From: Brooklawnia sp049651565
Lineage (GTDB): Bacteria; Actinomycetota; Actinomycetes; Propionibacteriales; Propionibacteriaceae
Assembly (NCBI RefSeq): GCF_049651565.1
Contig: NZ_JBASCI010000076.1
Span: forward strand, 1-5,497
Direction of reading: 5' to 3'
Length of the DNA: 5,497 nt
Below are positions 1 through 5,497 of this stretch, in pieces. Under the pieces are notes generated by a model. The model searched no databases and was not told where the DNA came from. It saw only the letters and a program-made list of their open reading frames with translations. Both the position numbers and the translations under genes were made by a program. How positions within the stretch are numbered: position 1 is the first letter of the stretch; each line of letters begins with the position of its first letter.

Positions 1-54
1 TTGCTGCACCGCAGCAAGCAGCCGGATCCGCAGACCATCACTGCCATACACTGA
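1..54 (+). CDS. C-terminal end of an upstream gene, possibly radA (partial)
   Basis: Frame 1 is open from the window edge and reads LLHRSKQPDPQTITAIH before a TGA at 52-54. Third positions of these codons are mostly G or C, as expected for coding sequence in this genome, while the other two plus frames read less like protein. The stop lies 5 nt before the disA start, so the two genes are probably co-transcribed. In mycobacteria and many other bacteria the DNA repair ATPase gene radA lies directly upstream of disA, which makes radA the first guess. The 17 visible residues carry no RadA signature, so the identity rests on position alone. Confidence 0.4.
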   Translation: MLHRSKQPDPQTITAIH

Positions 55-59
55 CCAGG

Positions 60-1121
60 GTGAGCAGACCCCGCCTCCTGGGCCACGACGAAGAGCGCTA
101 CCGCCGCTACCGGGCGCTGCTCGCGCCGGGGACGCCGCTGCGTGAGGGGCTGGAGCGGATCCGGGCCGGGCGCACCGGGGCGCTGGTGGTGCTGGGCCGC
201 AACCCGGTGGTCGACCAGATCTCCACCGGCGGTTTCACGGTCAACACCGACTTCACCCCCACCGCTCTGCGTGAGCTGGCGAAGATGGACGGCGGCATCG
301 TGGTGGACGACCAGTTGTCCATCATCATCAGCGCCGGCGTCCACTTCACACCTTCGGCGGAGTTGCCGACCATCGAGACCGGGACACGGCACCGCACCGC
401 TGACCGGATCGCGCTGCAGGCCAACATCCCGGTGGTGACGGTGTCGCAGGCGATGTCGTCGATCGCGCTGTTCATGGCGGGGCTGCGGTACGCGATCGAG
501 TCGTCCGAGCAGATCCTGGTCAGGGCCGAGCAGGCGGTCGCGACACTGTCGCGGTACCGGGAGCGGCTGGAATCATCCACCGCGCAGCTCTCGGCGTTGG
601 AGATCGACTCGCTGGTGACCGTCGGCGACCTGGTCAAGGCAGTTCAGCCGCTGGCGATGGTGCGCCGCCTGGCGCAGGAACTGGAAGGACATGTCGAGGC
701 GCTCGGCGTGGACGGCCGGCTGCTGCAACTGCAGCTCTATGACCTGACCCACGGCATCGACCAGCTCGCCACCCTCCTCGAACTGGACTACCGCACCGAG
801 GGTGACGAGCGGTTCAGCCTGGACGTGCTGAGCCACCTGCCGGCTGGCGACATCCTCGACCCGGTCAGCGTCGCCACCGCGATCGGATTCAGCGCCGGCA
901 ACCTCGACCAGCACCTGAACTGCCGGGGGTACCGGGTGGTCTCGCAGTCGGCCCAGATGACCACCTCCCAGGCTGGCCGGTTGCTGGAGCACTTCGGTTC
1001 GCTGCAGGAGGTGCTGGCCGCGTCCAGTTCTGCGCTGGCGTCGGTGCCGGGCGTTGGACAGGCCCGGGCGCGGGCCATCCGGGACGGGCTGGCCAGGATC
1101 ACCGAGGCCGCGGGGCGATAG
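60..1121 (+). CDS. disA: DNA integrity scanning diadenylate cyclase DisA
   Basis: DisA condenses two ATP into cyclic di-AMP and, as an octamer, scans DNA for branched recombination intermediates, which lower its activity. The 353-residue length fits the family. Residues about 20-145 form the diadenylate cyclase domain, with APGTPLREGLERI at 22-34, GGFTVNTDF at 57-65, the metal/ATP-binding aspartate in MDGG at 76-79 and the nucleotide-binding motif GTRHRT at 108-113. The family motif DGA is DGG here. Residues about 150-285 are the helical linker. Residues about 288-350 are the helix-hairpin-helix DNA-binding domain, with a clear hairpin at VPGVGQARARAI (329-340). GTG 60 is the only usual start codon in this frame between the window edge and the domain. 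It has no good Shine-Dalgarno (AGG directly abuts it), so translation may be coupled to the upstream gene ending at 54. The gene ends in TAG. Family assignment is firm; activity is inferred from the RHR and D-G motifs. Confidence 0.96.
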   Translation: MSRPRLLGHDEERYRRYRALLAPGTPLREGLERIRAGRTGALVVLGRNPVVDQISTGGFTVNTDFTPTALRELAKMDGGIVVDDQLSIIISAGVHFTPSAELPTIETGTRHRTADRIALQANIPVVTVSQAMSSIALFMAGLRYAIESSEQILVRAEQAVATLSRYRERLESSTAQLSALEIDSLVTVGDLVKAVQPLAMVRRLAQELEGHVEALGVDGRLLQLQLYDLTHGIDQLATLLELDYRTEGDERFSLDVLSHLPAGDILDPVSVATAIGFSAGNLDQHLNCRGYRVVSQSAQMTTSQAGRLLEHFGSLQEVLAASSSALASVPGVGQARARAIRDGLARITEAAGR

Positions 1122-1328
1122 GCCTCAGCAGCCGACCCGCACCGCCACCCGCACCACCGCGCCATCCGGGCAGTATTGGGCACCCGGGGGGGCGAAACTG
1201 CACGCTCCTGACCCTCATGGCGTACATTTCCCGCCCCAGCGCAGGAAACCGCACGCCGTGTTGAGGCGGCCTGTCGTCTGGCCCGCCGGGCGTCAGGCGC
1301 CGGGCATCGACACTCGGGTGCTGAGGCC
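1121..1328. repeat. Inverted repeat framing the disA downstream intergenic region
   Basis: The left arm at 1121-1135 (GGCCTCAGCAGCCGA) and the right arm at 1314-1328 (TCGGGTGCTGAGGCC) are reverse complements at 14 of 15 positions, with an uninterrupted 10-bp match at 1121-1130/1319-1328. They enclose 178 nt. The left arm begins on the last base of the disA stop codon. No target-site duplication is visible in the flanks, and no open frame inside looks like a gene. The interior has a run of seven G at 1186-1192 and a direct repeat GCCGGGC at 1285-1291 and 1299-1305. This could be a small non-autonomous element, a structured 3' end or a chance match in GC-rich DNA. The match is seen; its meaning is inference. 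Confidence 0.4.
1170..1201. terminator. Weak candidate terminator hairpin after disA
   Basis: GCAGT at 1170-1174 pairs with ACTGC at 1197-1201. After an A-A mismatch, a few further pairs (including a wobble) continue the stem around a GC-rich loop that holds CCCGGG. There is no T tract on either strand. Actinobacterial terminators often lack one, so this is only a candidate, placed about 50 nt after the disA stop. Confidence 0.2.
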
Positions 1329-1341
1329 GCCGGGATGGCCG

Positions 1342-1358
1342 CCTGAGGCCGGCTCAGG
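1342..1358 (-). terminator. Candidate hairpin over the stop codon of the membrane protein gene
   Basis: CCTGAG at 1342-1347 and CTCAGG at 1353-1358 form a perfect 6-bp stem with a 5-nt loop (GCCGG). One bulged G allows a further G-C pair outside it. The stem includes the TGA stop codon of the minus-strand gene (TCA at 1354-1356 on the plus strand). No T tract follows in the minus direction. It may mark the end of the minus-strand transcript or just reflect GC-rich sequence. Confidence 0.25.
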
Positions 1359-2061
1359 GCTGCAGCTGCATCACGTGGCGGCCGGTGACCGAGCCGATGC
1401 TCGCGGTTGCCACGTAGGTGCCGGCTCCCAGCACGTCCTCGCGAAGTTCGCAGCCGGCCGAGCGGCGCACAGGCCACTCCAGGTCATAGCGGACCTCTTC
1501 GCCCTCGACGAGTTGGTAGGTCTCGGCGGGCTGCCACTCGGGGCAGTCAGCCGTGGACCAGATCCGGTCGTTGCCCGAGTTGACCACCACGGTCGCCTGC
1601 GGGTCGGTCAGGTCGAGCACGCACTCGGCCTGGTTGGTGGACGCGACCACGGTCAGGACGGTCGGCTCCTGGCCGGCGACGGTGTCCGGCCCCTCGATCC
1701 GCAGGTTCAGCTGCCTGGACAGGCAGGCCACCGGCTCGGCGGGCTCGGCAGGGGTCTCCTCGGCGGGGGTCTCCTCGTCCTCTTCGGCGGCTGGCTGGGT
1801 CGGCCCGAGCTCGGGGCCCAGCGACGCCTCCTCCCCGGCGGCGTCCGGCGACTGCGTCGGGGCGGTACTGGTGGGGACGGCAGATGTGGACGGCGGGGCC
1901 GCCACCGCAGTCGTGGCCACCTGCTGCCGGTTGCTGCCGGGTCTGGTCACCAGCAAGCTGATCGTCACCACCAGGGCGATGATGACCGCCGCTACCACAC
2001 CACGTCGTATCCAGTACGTCCTGGTCGGCTCCTGGCCGACCGGGTCGAGCCACCCCTTCAT
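1354..2061 (-). CDS. Single-pass membrane protein with extracytoplasmic C-terminal domain
   Basis: The function is unknown. The 235-residue protein has a short cytoplasmic N-terminus (1-20, ending in RR), one strong membrane segment at about 21-39 (GVVAAVIIALVVTISLLV), and a disordered linker at about 43-110 rich in Pro, Ala, Thr and then Glu. Residues about 111-235 look like a compact beta-rich domain with four cysteines (113, 147, 173, 204), enough for two disulfides. That fits a location outside the membrane. The pattern DRIW, a Gly-Glu turn, YDLEWP and then GAGTYVATASI resembles the strand order of BsuPI-like/Ig-like beta-sandwich domains, but this is a visual impression only. It is convergent with disA; mycobacteria also have an uncharacterised membrane protein gene convergent with disA (Rv3587c), and this may be its counterpart. 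The gene starts 46 nt after the phosphorylase stop, so read-through from that operon is possible. ATG 2061 has no obvious Shine-Dalgarno. Confidence 0.82.
   Translation of the reverse strand: MKGWLDPVGQEPTRTYWIRRGVVAAVIIALVVTISLLVTRPGSNRQQVATTAVAAPPSTSAVPTSTAPTQSPDAAGEEASLGPELGPTQPAAEEDEETPAEETPAEPAEPVACLSRQLNLRIEGPDTVAGQEPTVLTVVASTNQAECVLDLTDPQATVVVNSGNDRIWSTADCPEWQPAETYQLVEGEEVRYDLEWPVRRSAGCELREDVLGAGTYVATASIGSVTGRHVMQLQP
1750..1779 (-). repeat. Two-copy 15-nt tandem repeat in the linker
   Basis: Two adjacent 15-nt units at 1750-1764 and 1765-1779 match at 13 of 15 positions and encode consecutive Glu-Glu-Thr-Pro-Ala-type pentapeptides in the acidic linker of the membrane protein. The length is a multiple of three, so gain or loss of units would only change linker length. 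Confidence 0.7.
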
Positions 2062-2107
2062 GCCGTCATGCTAGGTGCTGGCCCGCCCGGCCCGGAGCGC
2101 CACGCTG

Positions 2108-4612
2108 CTAGACGGCAGGCAGTTGCTCGGTGCGGTACTCGGCGTCGGCTACGTCCGGAACCTCGGCGGTGATCAGGGTGCCGTCGGCTCGGCGGCCGCC
2201 GATCACCGGGTGGGTGCTGGCCAGTTCGGGCAGATTGAGCCCCTGGTGGGCCAGCGCGACCTCCACCGGGACCTCGCCCACCTCGTACTCCACCCCGCGC
2301 ACCCGCAGCCGGATGGGCTCGCCGTGTTCGAGGGTGAAGGTGATCAGGCGCCTGGTCAGGTGGACCTTGATCCGGCTGCCGCGGTAGGTCAACCGGAAGG
2401 TGAGGTAGTCCCACGAACGGGGCAGCCGCGGATCGAAGTTCAGCAGGTCGTCGTCGTCCCGCAGCCCGCCGAAGCCGCTGACCAGGGCGCGCCAGGTGCC
2501 GGCCGCGGACGCGATGTGGACACCATCGGAGGTGTTGCCGTGGGTGTTGCCGATGTCGACGAACAGGCCGGCGTGGAAGTACTCCAACGCCATCTCCTGG
2601 TGGCCCACCTCGGCAGCGATGATCGACTGCATCACCGCGGACAGGCTGGAGTCGCCGGTGGTGATCGGGTCGTAGTACTCGAAGTCGGCCCGCTTCTCCT
2701 CCTGGGTGAACTCGCTGCTACGCAGGAACAACGCCAGCACCACGTCGGCCTGCTTGAGCACCTGGAAACGGTAGATCACCAGCGGGTGGTGGTGCAGCAG
2801 CAGCGGGTAGCGGTCGGGCGGGGTGTTCTCCAGGTCCCACAGCTCCTTGACGACGAACGCGTCGTCCTGCGGGTGGATGCCGAGCCGCTCATCGAACGGG
2901 ATCAGCATGCCGTCGGCACAGCGTTCCCACTCGTTCACCTCGCCCGGCTCCAGACCGGTCGCCCGCACCAGCCGGTCGTAGGCCACCGGCGACTCGACAG
3001 CCAGTTCGCGGACGCGCCGGGCGGCCAGCCGCAGGTTCCAGCGGGCCATCACGTTGGTGTAGGTGTTGTTGTTCACCACCGTGGTGTACTCGTCGGGCCC
3101 GGTGACGCCGTGGATCTCGAAGGTCGCCCCGTGGCTGACCCGCCAGAAGCCGAGGTCGGCCCACATCCGGGCGGTCTCCACCAGCACCACAACGCCCTCG
3201 CCGTCCATGAACTCCCGGTCGGCGGTCATCGCGCCGTAGTGACCCAACGCGTAGGCGATGTCGGCGTCGATGTGGTACTGCGCGGTGCCGGCGGCGTAGT
3301 AGGCCGACGCCTCCTCACCGTTGATGGTCCGCCATGGGAACAGCGCACCCTTCACCGACAGCTCACGCGCGCGGTCGCGGGCCTGATCGATGTGCATCGA
3401 CCGGAACCGCAGCGCGTTGCGCGCCTGTTCGGGCGCGGTCAGGGTGAGGAACGGCACCACGTAGACCTCGGTGTCCCAGAAGTAGTGCCCCTCGTAGCCG
3501 TCCCCGGTCAGGCCCTTGGCCGGCACCCCCATGCCGTCCGCGCGGGCAGCCGCCTGGGCGACTTGGTAGATGCACCACCTGATCGCCTGCTGCACCCGGG
3601 GGGCCGCGCCGACCTCGACGTCGCTACGCCGCCAGAAGTCGGCCAGCCATTGCCACTGCTCGCCGTGGTAGTAGTCGAAACCGTTCTCCCGCACCCGGTC
3701 CAGGGTGCGCCGGACCCGGTCGCTCAGCTCCCGCACCGGCACCCCGCGTGAGGTGTGGTAGGCGACCGCCTTGGTGATCAGGATCGGCTGCCCCTCCTCG
3801 GCGTCGATCCGGTAGATCTTGCGGCCCTGGTCGGGCTTGGTGTCGTCCAGTTCCTCGTAGTCGTTGGAGGTCCGGATGGAGTGGTCGGCCCCCACCGCCA
3901 CGGTCATGCCGGAGTTGGCCAGCTGGTAGCCGAGGATCATCCGCCGCTGGCTGTTCCAGTACAGCTGGGAGTGCAGGACGCGGTGGTCGAGCCGCCGGTT
4001 GCGGCGCGGGTCGTCGTAGTTGACGCTGGTCCGCTGACCGCTCAGCTCGTCGTAGTCCTCCTTGTTGACGATCTGCGACGAGATCGCGATCGGCGCGCTG
4101 CCCTCCAGCATCGTCACCTCGAAGGTCATCAGAACCAGGTGCCGATCGGTGAAGCTCACCATCCGGGTCGACCGCACCCGGACCCGCTTGCCCGCCGGCG
4201 TCCGCCAGATCAGGTCGCGGCGCAGGATGCCCTCCCGGAAGTCGATCGAGCGCTCGTACTCCAGCAGGTCGGCCGCCGACAGCAGCAACGGCTCGTCGTC
4301 CACGTAGAGCTTGATCATGGACGAACTGGGCGCGTTGATCATGGTCTGCCCGACCCGCGCGAAACCGTAGGCGTTCTCGGCGTGCCGGATCTCCCAGGTC
4401 TCGTGCAATCCGTTGATGAAGGTGCCCGAGTAGTAGGATTCCCGACCCTCCTCGGGGTTGCCGCGAATCCCCAGGTAACCGTTGCCCACCGAGAACAGCG
4501 TCTCGGTCAGGCCGAGGTCCTTGTTGCTCGGGTACCGCTCGACCAGCCGCCACACCTCCGCGGGGAACCGGTGGTCGTCCATCGGGTCGCCGTCGATGCG
4601 ATTACGGATCAC
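2108..4612 (-). CDS. Glycoside hydrolase family 65 disaccharide phosphorylase
   Basis: GH65 phosphorylases split alpha-glucosides such as maltose, trehalose, kojibiose or nigerose with inorganic phosphate, giving beta-glucose 1-phosphate and glucose in the cytoplasm. No signal peptide is present. With the start used here the protein has 834 residues, close to the usual size. Residues about 15-290 form the N-terminal beta-sandwich (SVGNGYLGIRGNPEEG at 41-56 is typical). The (alpha/alpha)6 barrel follows, with GHYFWDTE at 375-382, the catalytic general acid Glu508 in TGPDEYT (504-510), the glucose-site KQADV at 620-624, and the phosphate-site stretch DGVHIASAAGTW at 696-707 with His699. That stretch favours a phosphorylase over a GH65 hydrolase. 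A small beta domain closes the C-terminus from about 735. GTG 4612 is preferred because its GTGA overlaps the mutase stop and GAGGAG lies 8 nt upstream. A TTG at 4630 would lie upstream of that site, and ATG 4582 is a later option. The acceptor sugar cannot be told; Rv3401 of M. tuberculosis is a likely relative. Confidence 0.93.
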   Translation of the reverse strand: MIRNRIDGDPMDDHRFPAEVWRLVERYPSNKDLGLTETLFSVGNGYLGIRGNPEEGRESYYSGTFINGLHETWEIRHAENAYGFARVGQTMINAPSSSMIKLYVDDEPLLLSAADLLEYERSIDFREGILRRDLIWRTPAGKRVRVRSTRMVSFTDRHLVLMTFEVTMLEGSAPIAISSQIVNKEDYDELSGQRTSVNYDDPRRNRRLDHRVLHSQLYWNSQRRMILGYQLANSGMTVAVGADHSIRTSNDYEELDDTKPDQGRKIYRIDAEEGQPILITKAVAYHTSRGVPVRELSDRVRRTLDRVRENGFDYYHGEQWQWLADFWRRSDVEVGAAPRVQQAIRWCIYQVAQAAARADGMGVPAKGLTGDGYEGHYFWDTEVYVVPFLTLTAPEQARNALRFRSMHIDQARDRARELSVKGALFPWRTINGEEASAYYAAGTAQYHIDADIAYALGHYGAMTADREFMDGEGVVVLVETARMWADLGFWRVSHGATFEIHGVTGPDEYTTVVNNNTYTNVMARWNLRLAARRVRELAVESPVAYDRLVRATGLEPGEVNEWERCADGMLIPFDERLGIHPQDDAFVVKELWDLENTPPDRYPLLLHHHPLVIYRFQVLKQADVVLALFLRSSEFTQEEKRADFEYYDPITTGDSSLSAVMQSIIAAEVGHQEMALEYFHAGLFVDIGNTHGNTSDGVHIASAAGTWRALVSGFGGLRDDDDLLNFDPRLPRSWDYLTFRLTYRGSRIKVHLTRRLITFTLEHGEPIRLRVRGVEYEVGEVPVEVALAHQGLNLPELASTHPVIGGRRADGTLITAEVPDVADAEYRTEQLPAV

Positions 4613-5331
4613 GGCAGCAACTCCTCGCAACCTGCCACGACCAGGTCGGCGCCCGCGTCCAGCAGCGCCTGGTGACCGGCGCCCCGGTCGACCCCGATGA
4701 CCAGGCCGAACCCGCCGGCCTGCCCGGCCTGGACGCCGGAGATGGCGTCCTCGAGGACGACCGCGTCGGCCGGGTCGACACCCAGTTCGCGGGCGGCGTG
4801 CAGGAAGCCCTCGGGTTCGGGTTTGCCGGCCAGGTCGAGGGCGCGGCTGACGTTGCCGTCCACCACCACCTCGAAGTAGTCGGCGAGCCCCGCCGCGTCC
4901 AGCACGGCCTCGGCGTTGCGGGAGGAGCTGACCACCGCCATCGGCAGCTCGCGGGCGGCCAGCGCGTCCAGCAGCTGCGCCGACCCGGGATAGGGTTCGA
5001 TGCCCTCGCTGGCCAGCACTTGGTTGAAGTACTCGTTCTTGCGGTTGCCCAGGCCCGCGACGGTGTCAGCGGTGGCCGGGTCGGAGGCGTCCCCGGCGGG
5101 CAGCTCGATGGCCCGGCTGGTCAGGAAGGACGCCACCCCCTCGTAGCGCGGTTTGCCGTCGACGTAGGCGAAGTAGTCGTCGTCGGTGTAGGGCTCGGCG
5201 ATGCCGCGCTGCGTCAGGTAGTCGTTGAACATCCGCGACCAGGCGAGCATATGGATGTCAGTGGTCGGGGTCAGGACCCCATCGAGGTCGAACAGGGCGG
5301 CGCGGTATTTGGTCCAGTCCACGGACTCCAC
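4609..5331 (-). CDS. pgmB: Beta-phosphoglucomutase, HAD superfamily
   Basis: Beta-phosphoglucomutase converts beta-glucose 1-phosphate, the product of the neighbouring GH65 phosphorylase, to glucose 6-phosphate through a beta-glucose 1,6-bisphosphate intermediate. The 240-residue protein has all four HAD motifs. FDLDGVLT at 14-21 carries the nucleophile Asp15 and the acid/base Asp17. Ser135-137 in VVSSSRNA form motif II, Lys170 in GKPEPEGF motif III, and Glu194-Asp195 in VLEDAISGV the Mg-binding motif IV. His27 and Trp31 after motif I match the mutase rather than the general phosphatase pattern. The helical cap lies at about 22-105 and includes YVDGKPRYEGV (56-66) and GLGNRKNE (93-100), which I recall from the slightly longer mycobacterial Rv3400 type. 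GTG 5331 has AGG abutting it, so translation may be leaderless; GTG 5322 (237 residues) has GGAG only 3 nt upstream and is an alternative. The gene shares 4 nt with the phosphorylase gene, strong support for a joint pathway. Confidence 0.92.
   Translation of the reverse strand: MESVDWTKYRAALFDLDGVLTPTTDIHMLAWSRMFNDYLTQRGIAEPYTDDDYFAYVDGKPRYEGVASFLTSRAIELPAGDASDPATADTVAGLGNRKNEYFNQVLASEGIEPYPGSAQLLDALAARELPMAVVSSSRNAEAVLDAAGLADYFEVVVDGNVSRALDLAGKPEPEGFLHAARELGVDPADAVVLEDAISGVQAGQAGGFGLVIGVDRGAGHQALLDAGADLVVAGCEELLP
4621..4626 (-). promoter_or_regulatory. Ribosome binding site deciding the GH65 start
   Basis: On the minus strand GAGGAG (4626 to 4621) is followed by an 8-nt spacer and GTG at 4612-4610. 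The same bases encode the Glu-Glu near the C-terminus of the upstream mutase. The GTG overlaps the mutase TGA (4611-4609), so ribosomes finishing the mutase can restart on the phosphorylase. Confidence 0.85.
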
Positions 5332-5336
5332 CCTAG

Positions 5337-5365
5337 AGAAGAATTCAACTTTCGTCGCGGGTCAA
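5337..5365 (-). promoter_or_regulatory. Candidate promoter for the mutase-phosphorylase operon
   Basis: On the minus strand TTGACC (5365-5360) resembles a -35 box, and 17 nt later TCTTCT (5342-5337) is a poor -10 match (3 of 6 to TATAAT). Transcription would begin near 5330-5331, on the GTG start of the mutase, giving a leaderless mRNA, a common form in actinomycetes. The stretch is AT-richer than its surroundings. The -35 overlaps the stop codon of the upstream gene. It includes a GAATTC palindrome (5341-5346) but no convincing operator. Confidence 0.3.
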
Positions 5366-5497
5366 TTCCCGCCGGGATGCGACCGGTCCGTCACCACCAC
5401 GGACGCCACGGCCAGCGCGGTCAGGCCGAGCGCCGGCAGGGTGTGGGCCAGCCGGTGCCCGCGGGCCCTGCGCCGTTCGCCGAACGCGAAGATCGCC
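5362..5497 (-). CDS. C-terminus of an unidentified membrane protein (partial)
   Basis: A minus-strand frame enters at the right edge and ends in TGA at 5364-5362, giving 44 residues. The codons are almost all G/C-ending, which separates this frame from the other minus frame checked and from a plus-strand ATG frame at 5377. The peptide has a basic stretch (GERRRARGHR, residues 6-15), then a hydrophobic segment TLPALGLTALAVASVVV (19-35) and a short polar tail ending in GGN. This looks like a last transmembrane helix with a cytoplasmic basic flank. The family cannot be named. It lies 30 nt upstream of the mutase in the same direction. A sugar permease would fit that context, but nothing visible shows it. 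Confidence 0.6.
   Translation of the reverse strand, partial: AIFAFGERRRARGHRLAHTLPALGLTALAVASVVVTDRSHPGGN

Noticed and set aside
1..60. c-di-AMP riboswitch or dedicated promoter before disA
   Set aside because: The 59 nt available are mostly occupied by the end of another coding frame and show no recognisable riboswitch core or promoter boxes.
1361..1370. Perfect 10-bp palindrome TGCAGCTGCA
   Set aside because: It encodes the alternating Leu-Gln end of the membrane protein (LQLQP). A Leu/Gln codon pair repeated in this way makes the palindrome automatically, so an operator is not needed to explain it.
788..1477. 229-residue minus-strand frame across the disA 3' end and the intergenic region
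   Set aside because: Its composition is Arg/Ala/Ser/Pro-rich without a domain, and it overlaps both disA (antisense) and the end of the membrane protein gene. I found no credible gene in 1122-1353.
2062..2107. Possible promoter or terminator in the 46-bp gap between the phosphorylase and membrane protein genes
   Set aside because: I see only a direct TGCTAG repeat (2069-2074 and 2106-2111) and GC-rich sequence, with no stable stem plus T tract and no convincing -10/-35 pair.
1054..2172. 372-residue plus-strand frame overlapping the disA end, the intergenic region and the membrane protein gene
   Set aside because: It runs antisense to a protein with a clear membrane helix and structured domain, reads as Arg/Gly/Pro-rich sequence, and spans an intergenic region in the wrong frame for disA.
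2075..4675. Two long plus-strand open frames (2075-3751 and 3755-4675) that together cover the GH65 gene
   Set aside because: They lie antisense to a gene with clear GH65 motifs. Their translations are low-complexity, rich in V, G, H, Q and R, and show no domain. Such frames arise when the sense gene ends nearly every codon in G or C.

Overview
The window is very GC-rich. Codon third positions are almost all G or C, GTG starts are common, and long open frames run antisense to the real genes. Gene content also points to a high-GC actinomycete: a DisA diadenylate cyclase convergent with a single-pass membrane protein, and a beta-phosphoglucomutase/GH65 phosphorylase pair in the arrangement known from mycobacteria (Rv3400/Rv3401). 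The genus cannot be fixed from this sequence. No tRNA, rRNA, insertion sequence, CRISPR array or phage gene is visible.

Left part, plus strand (1-1121): the last codons of an upstream gene end at 54, possibly radA judging by position only. They are followed 5 nt later by a complete disA (GTG 60 to TAG 1121), whose product makes the second messenger c-di-AMP and monitors DNA integrity. From 1122 to 1353 is a 232-bp convergent intergenic region with no credible gene. It contains several inverted repeats, including 15-bp arms (14/15 complementary) that nearly span the gap, and weak hairpins that could stop transcription from one or both sides.

Right part, minus strand (5497 back to 1354): four genes in the same direction, closely spaced. 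In transcription order they are the C-terminus of an unidentified membrane protein (stop at 5362); beta-phosphoglucomutase (5331-4609); a GH65 family disaccharide phosphorylase (4612-2108, starting at a GTG that overlaps the mutase stop codon and has a strong ribosome binding site inside the mutase gene); and, after a 46-bp gap, a membrane-anchored extracytoplasmic protein (2061-1354).

The central pair forms a catabolic unit. GH65 phosphorylases split an alpha-linked glucose disaccharide (maltose, trehalose, kojibiose, nigerose or similar) with phosphate to give beta-glucose 1-phosphate, and the mutase converts this to glucose 6-phosphate without spending ATP on that glucose. No sugar transporter or regulator is identifiable in the window. 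The flanking membrane proteins are of unknown function, and their link to sugar metabolism or to c-di-AMP is not shown. I see no clearly novel system here. The points most worth a second look are the inverted repeat framing the disA 3' intergenic region, the DGA-to-DGG change in DisA, the unresolved GH65 substrate and the unknown membrane proteins.
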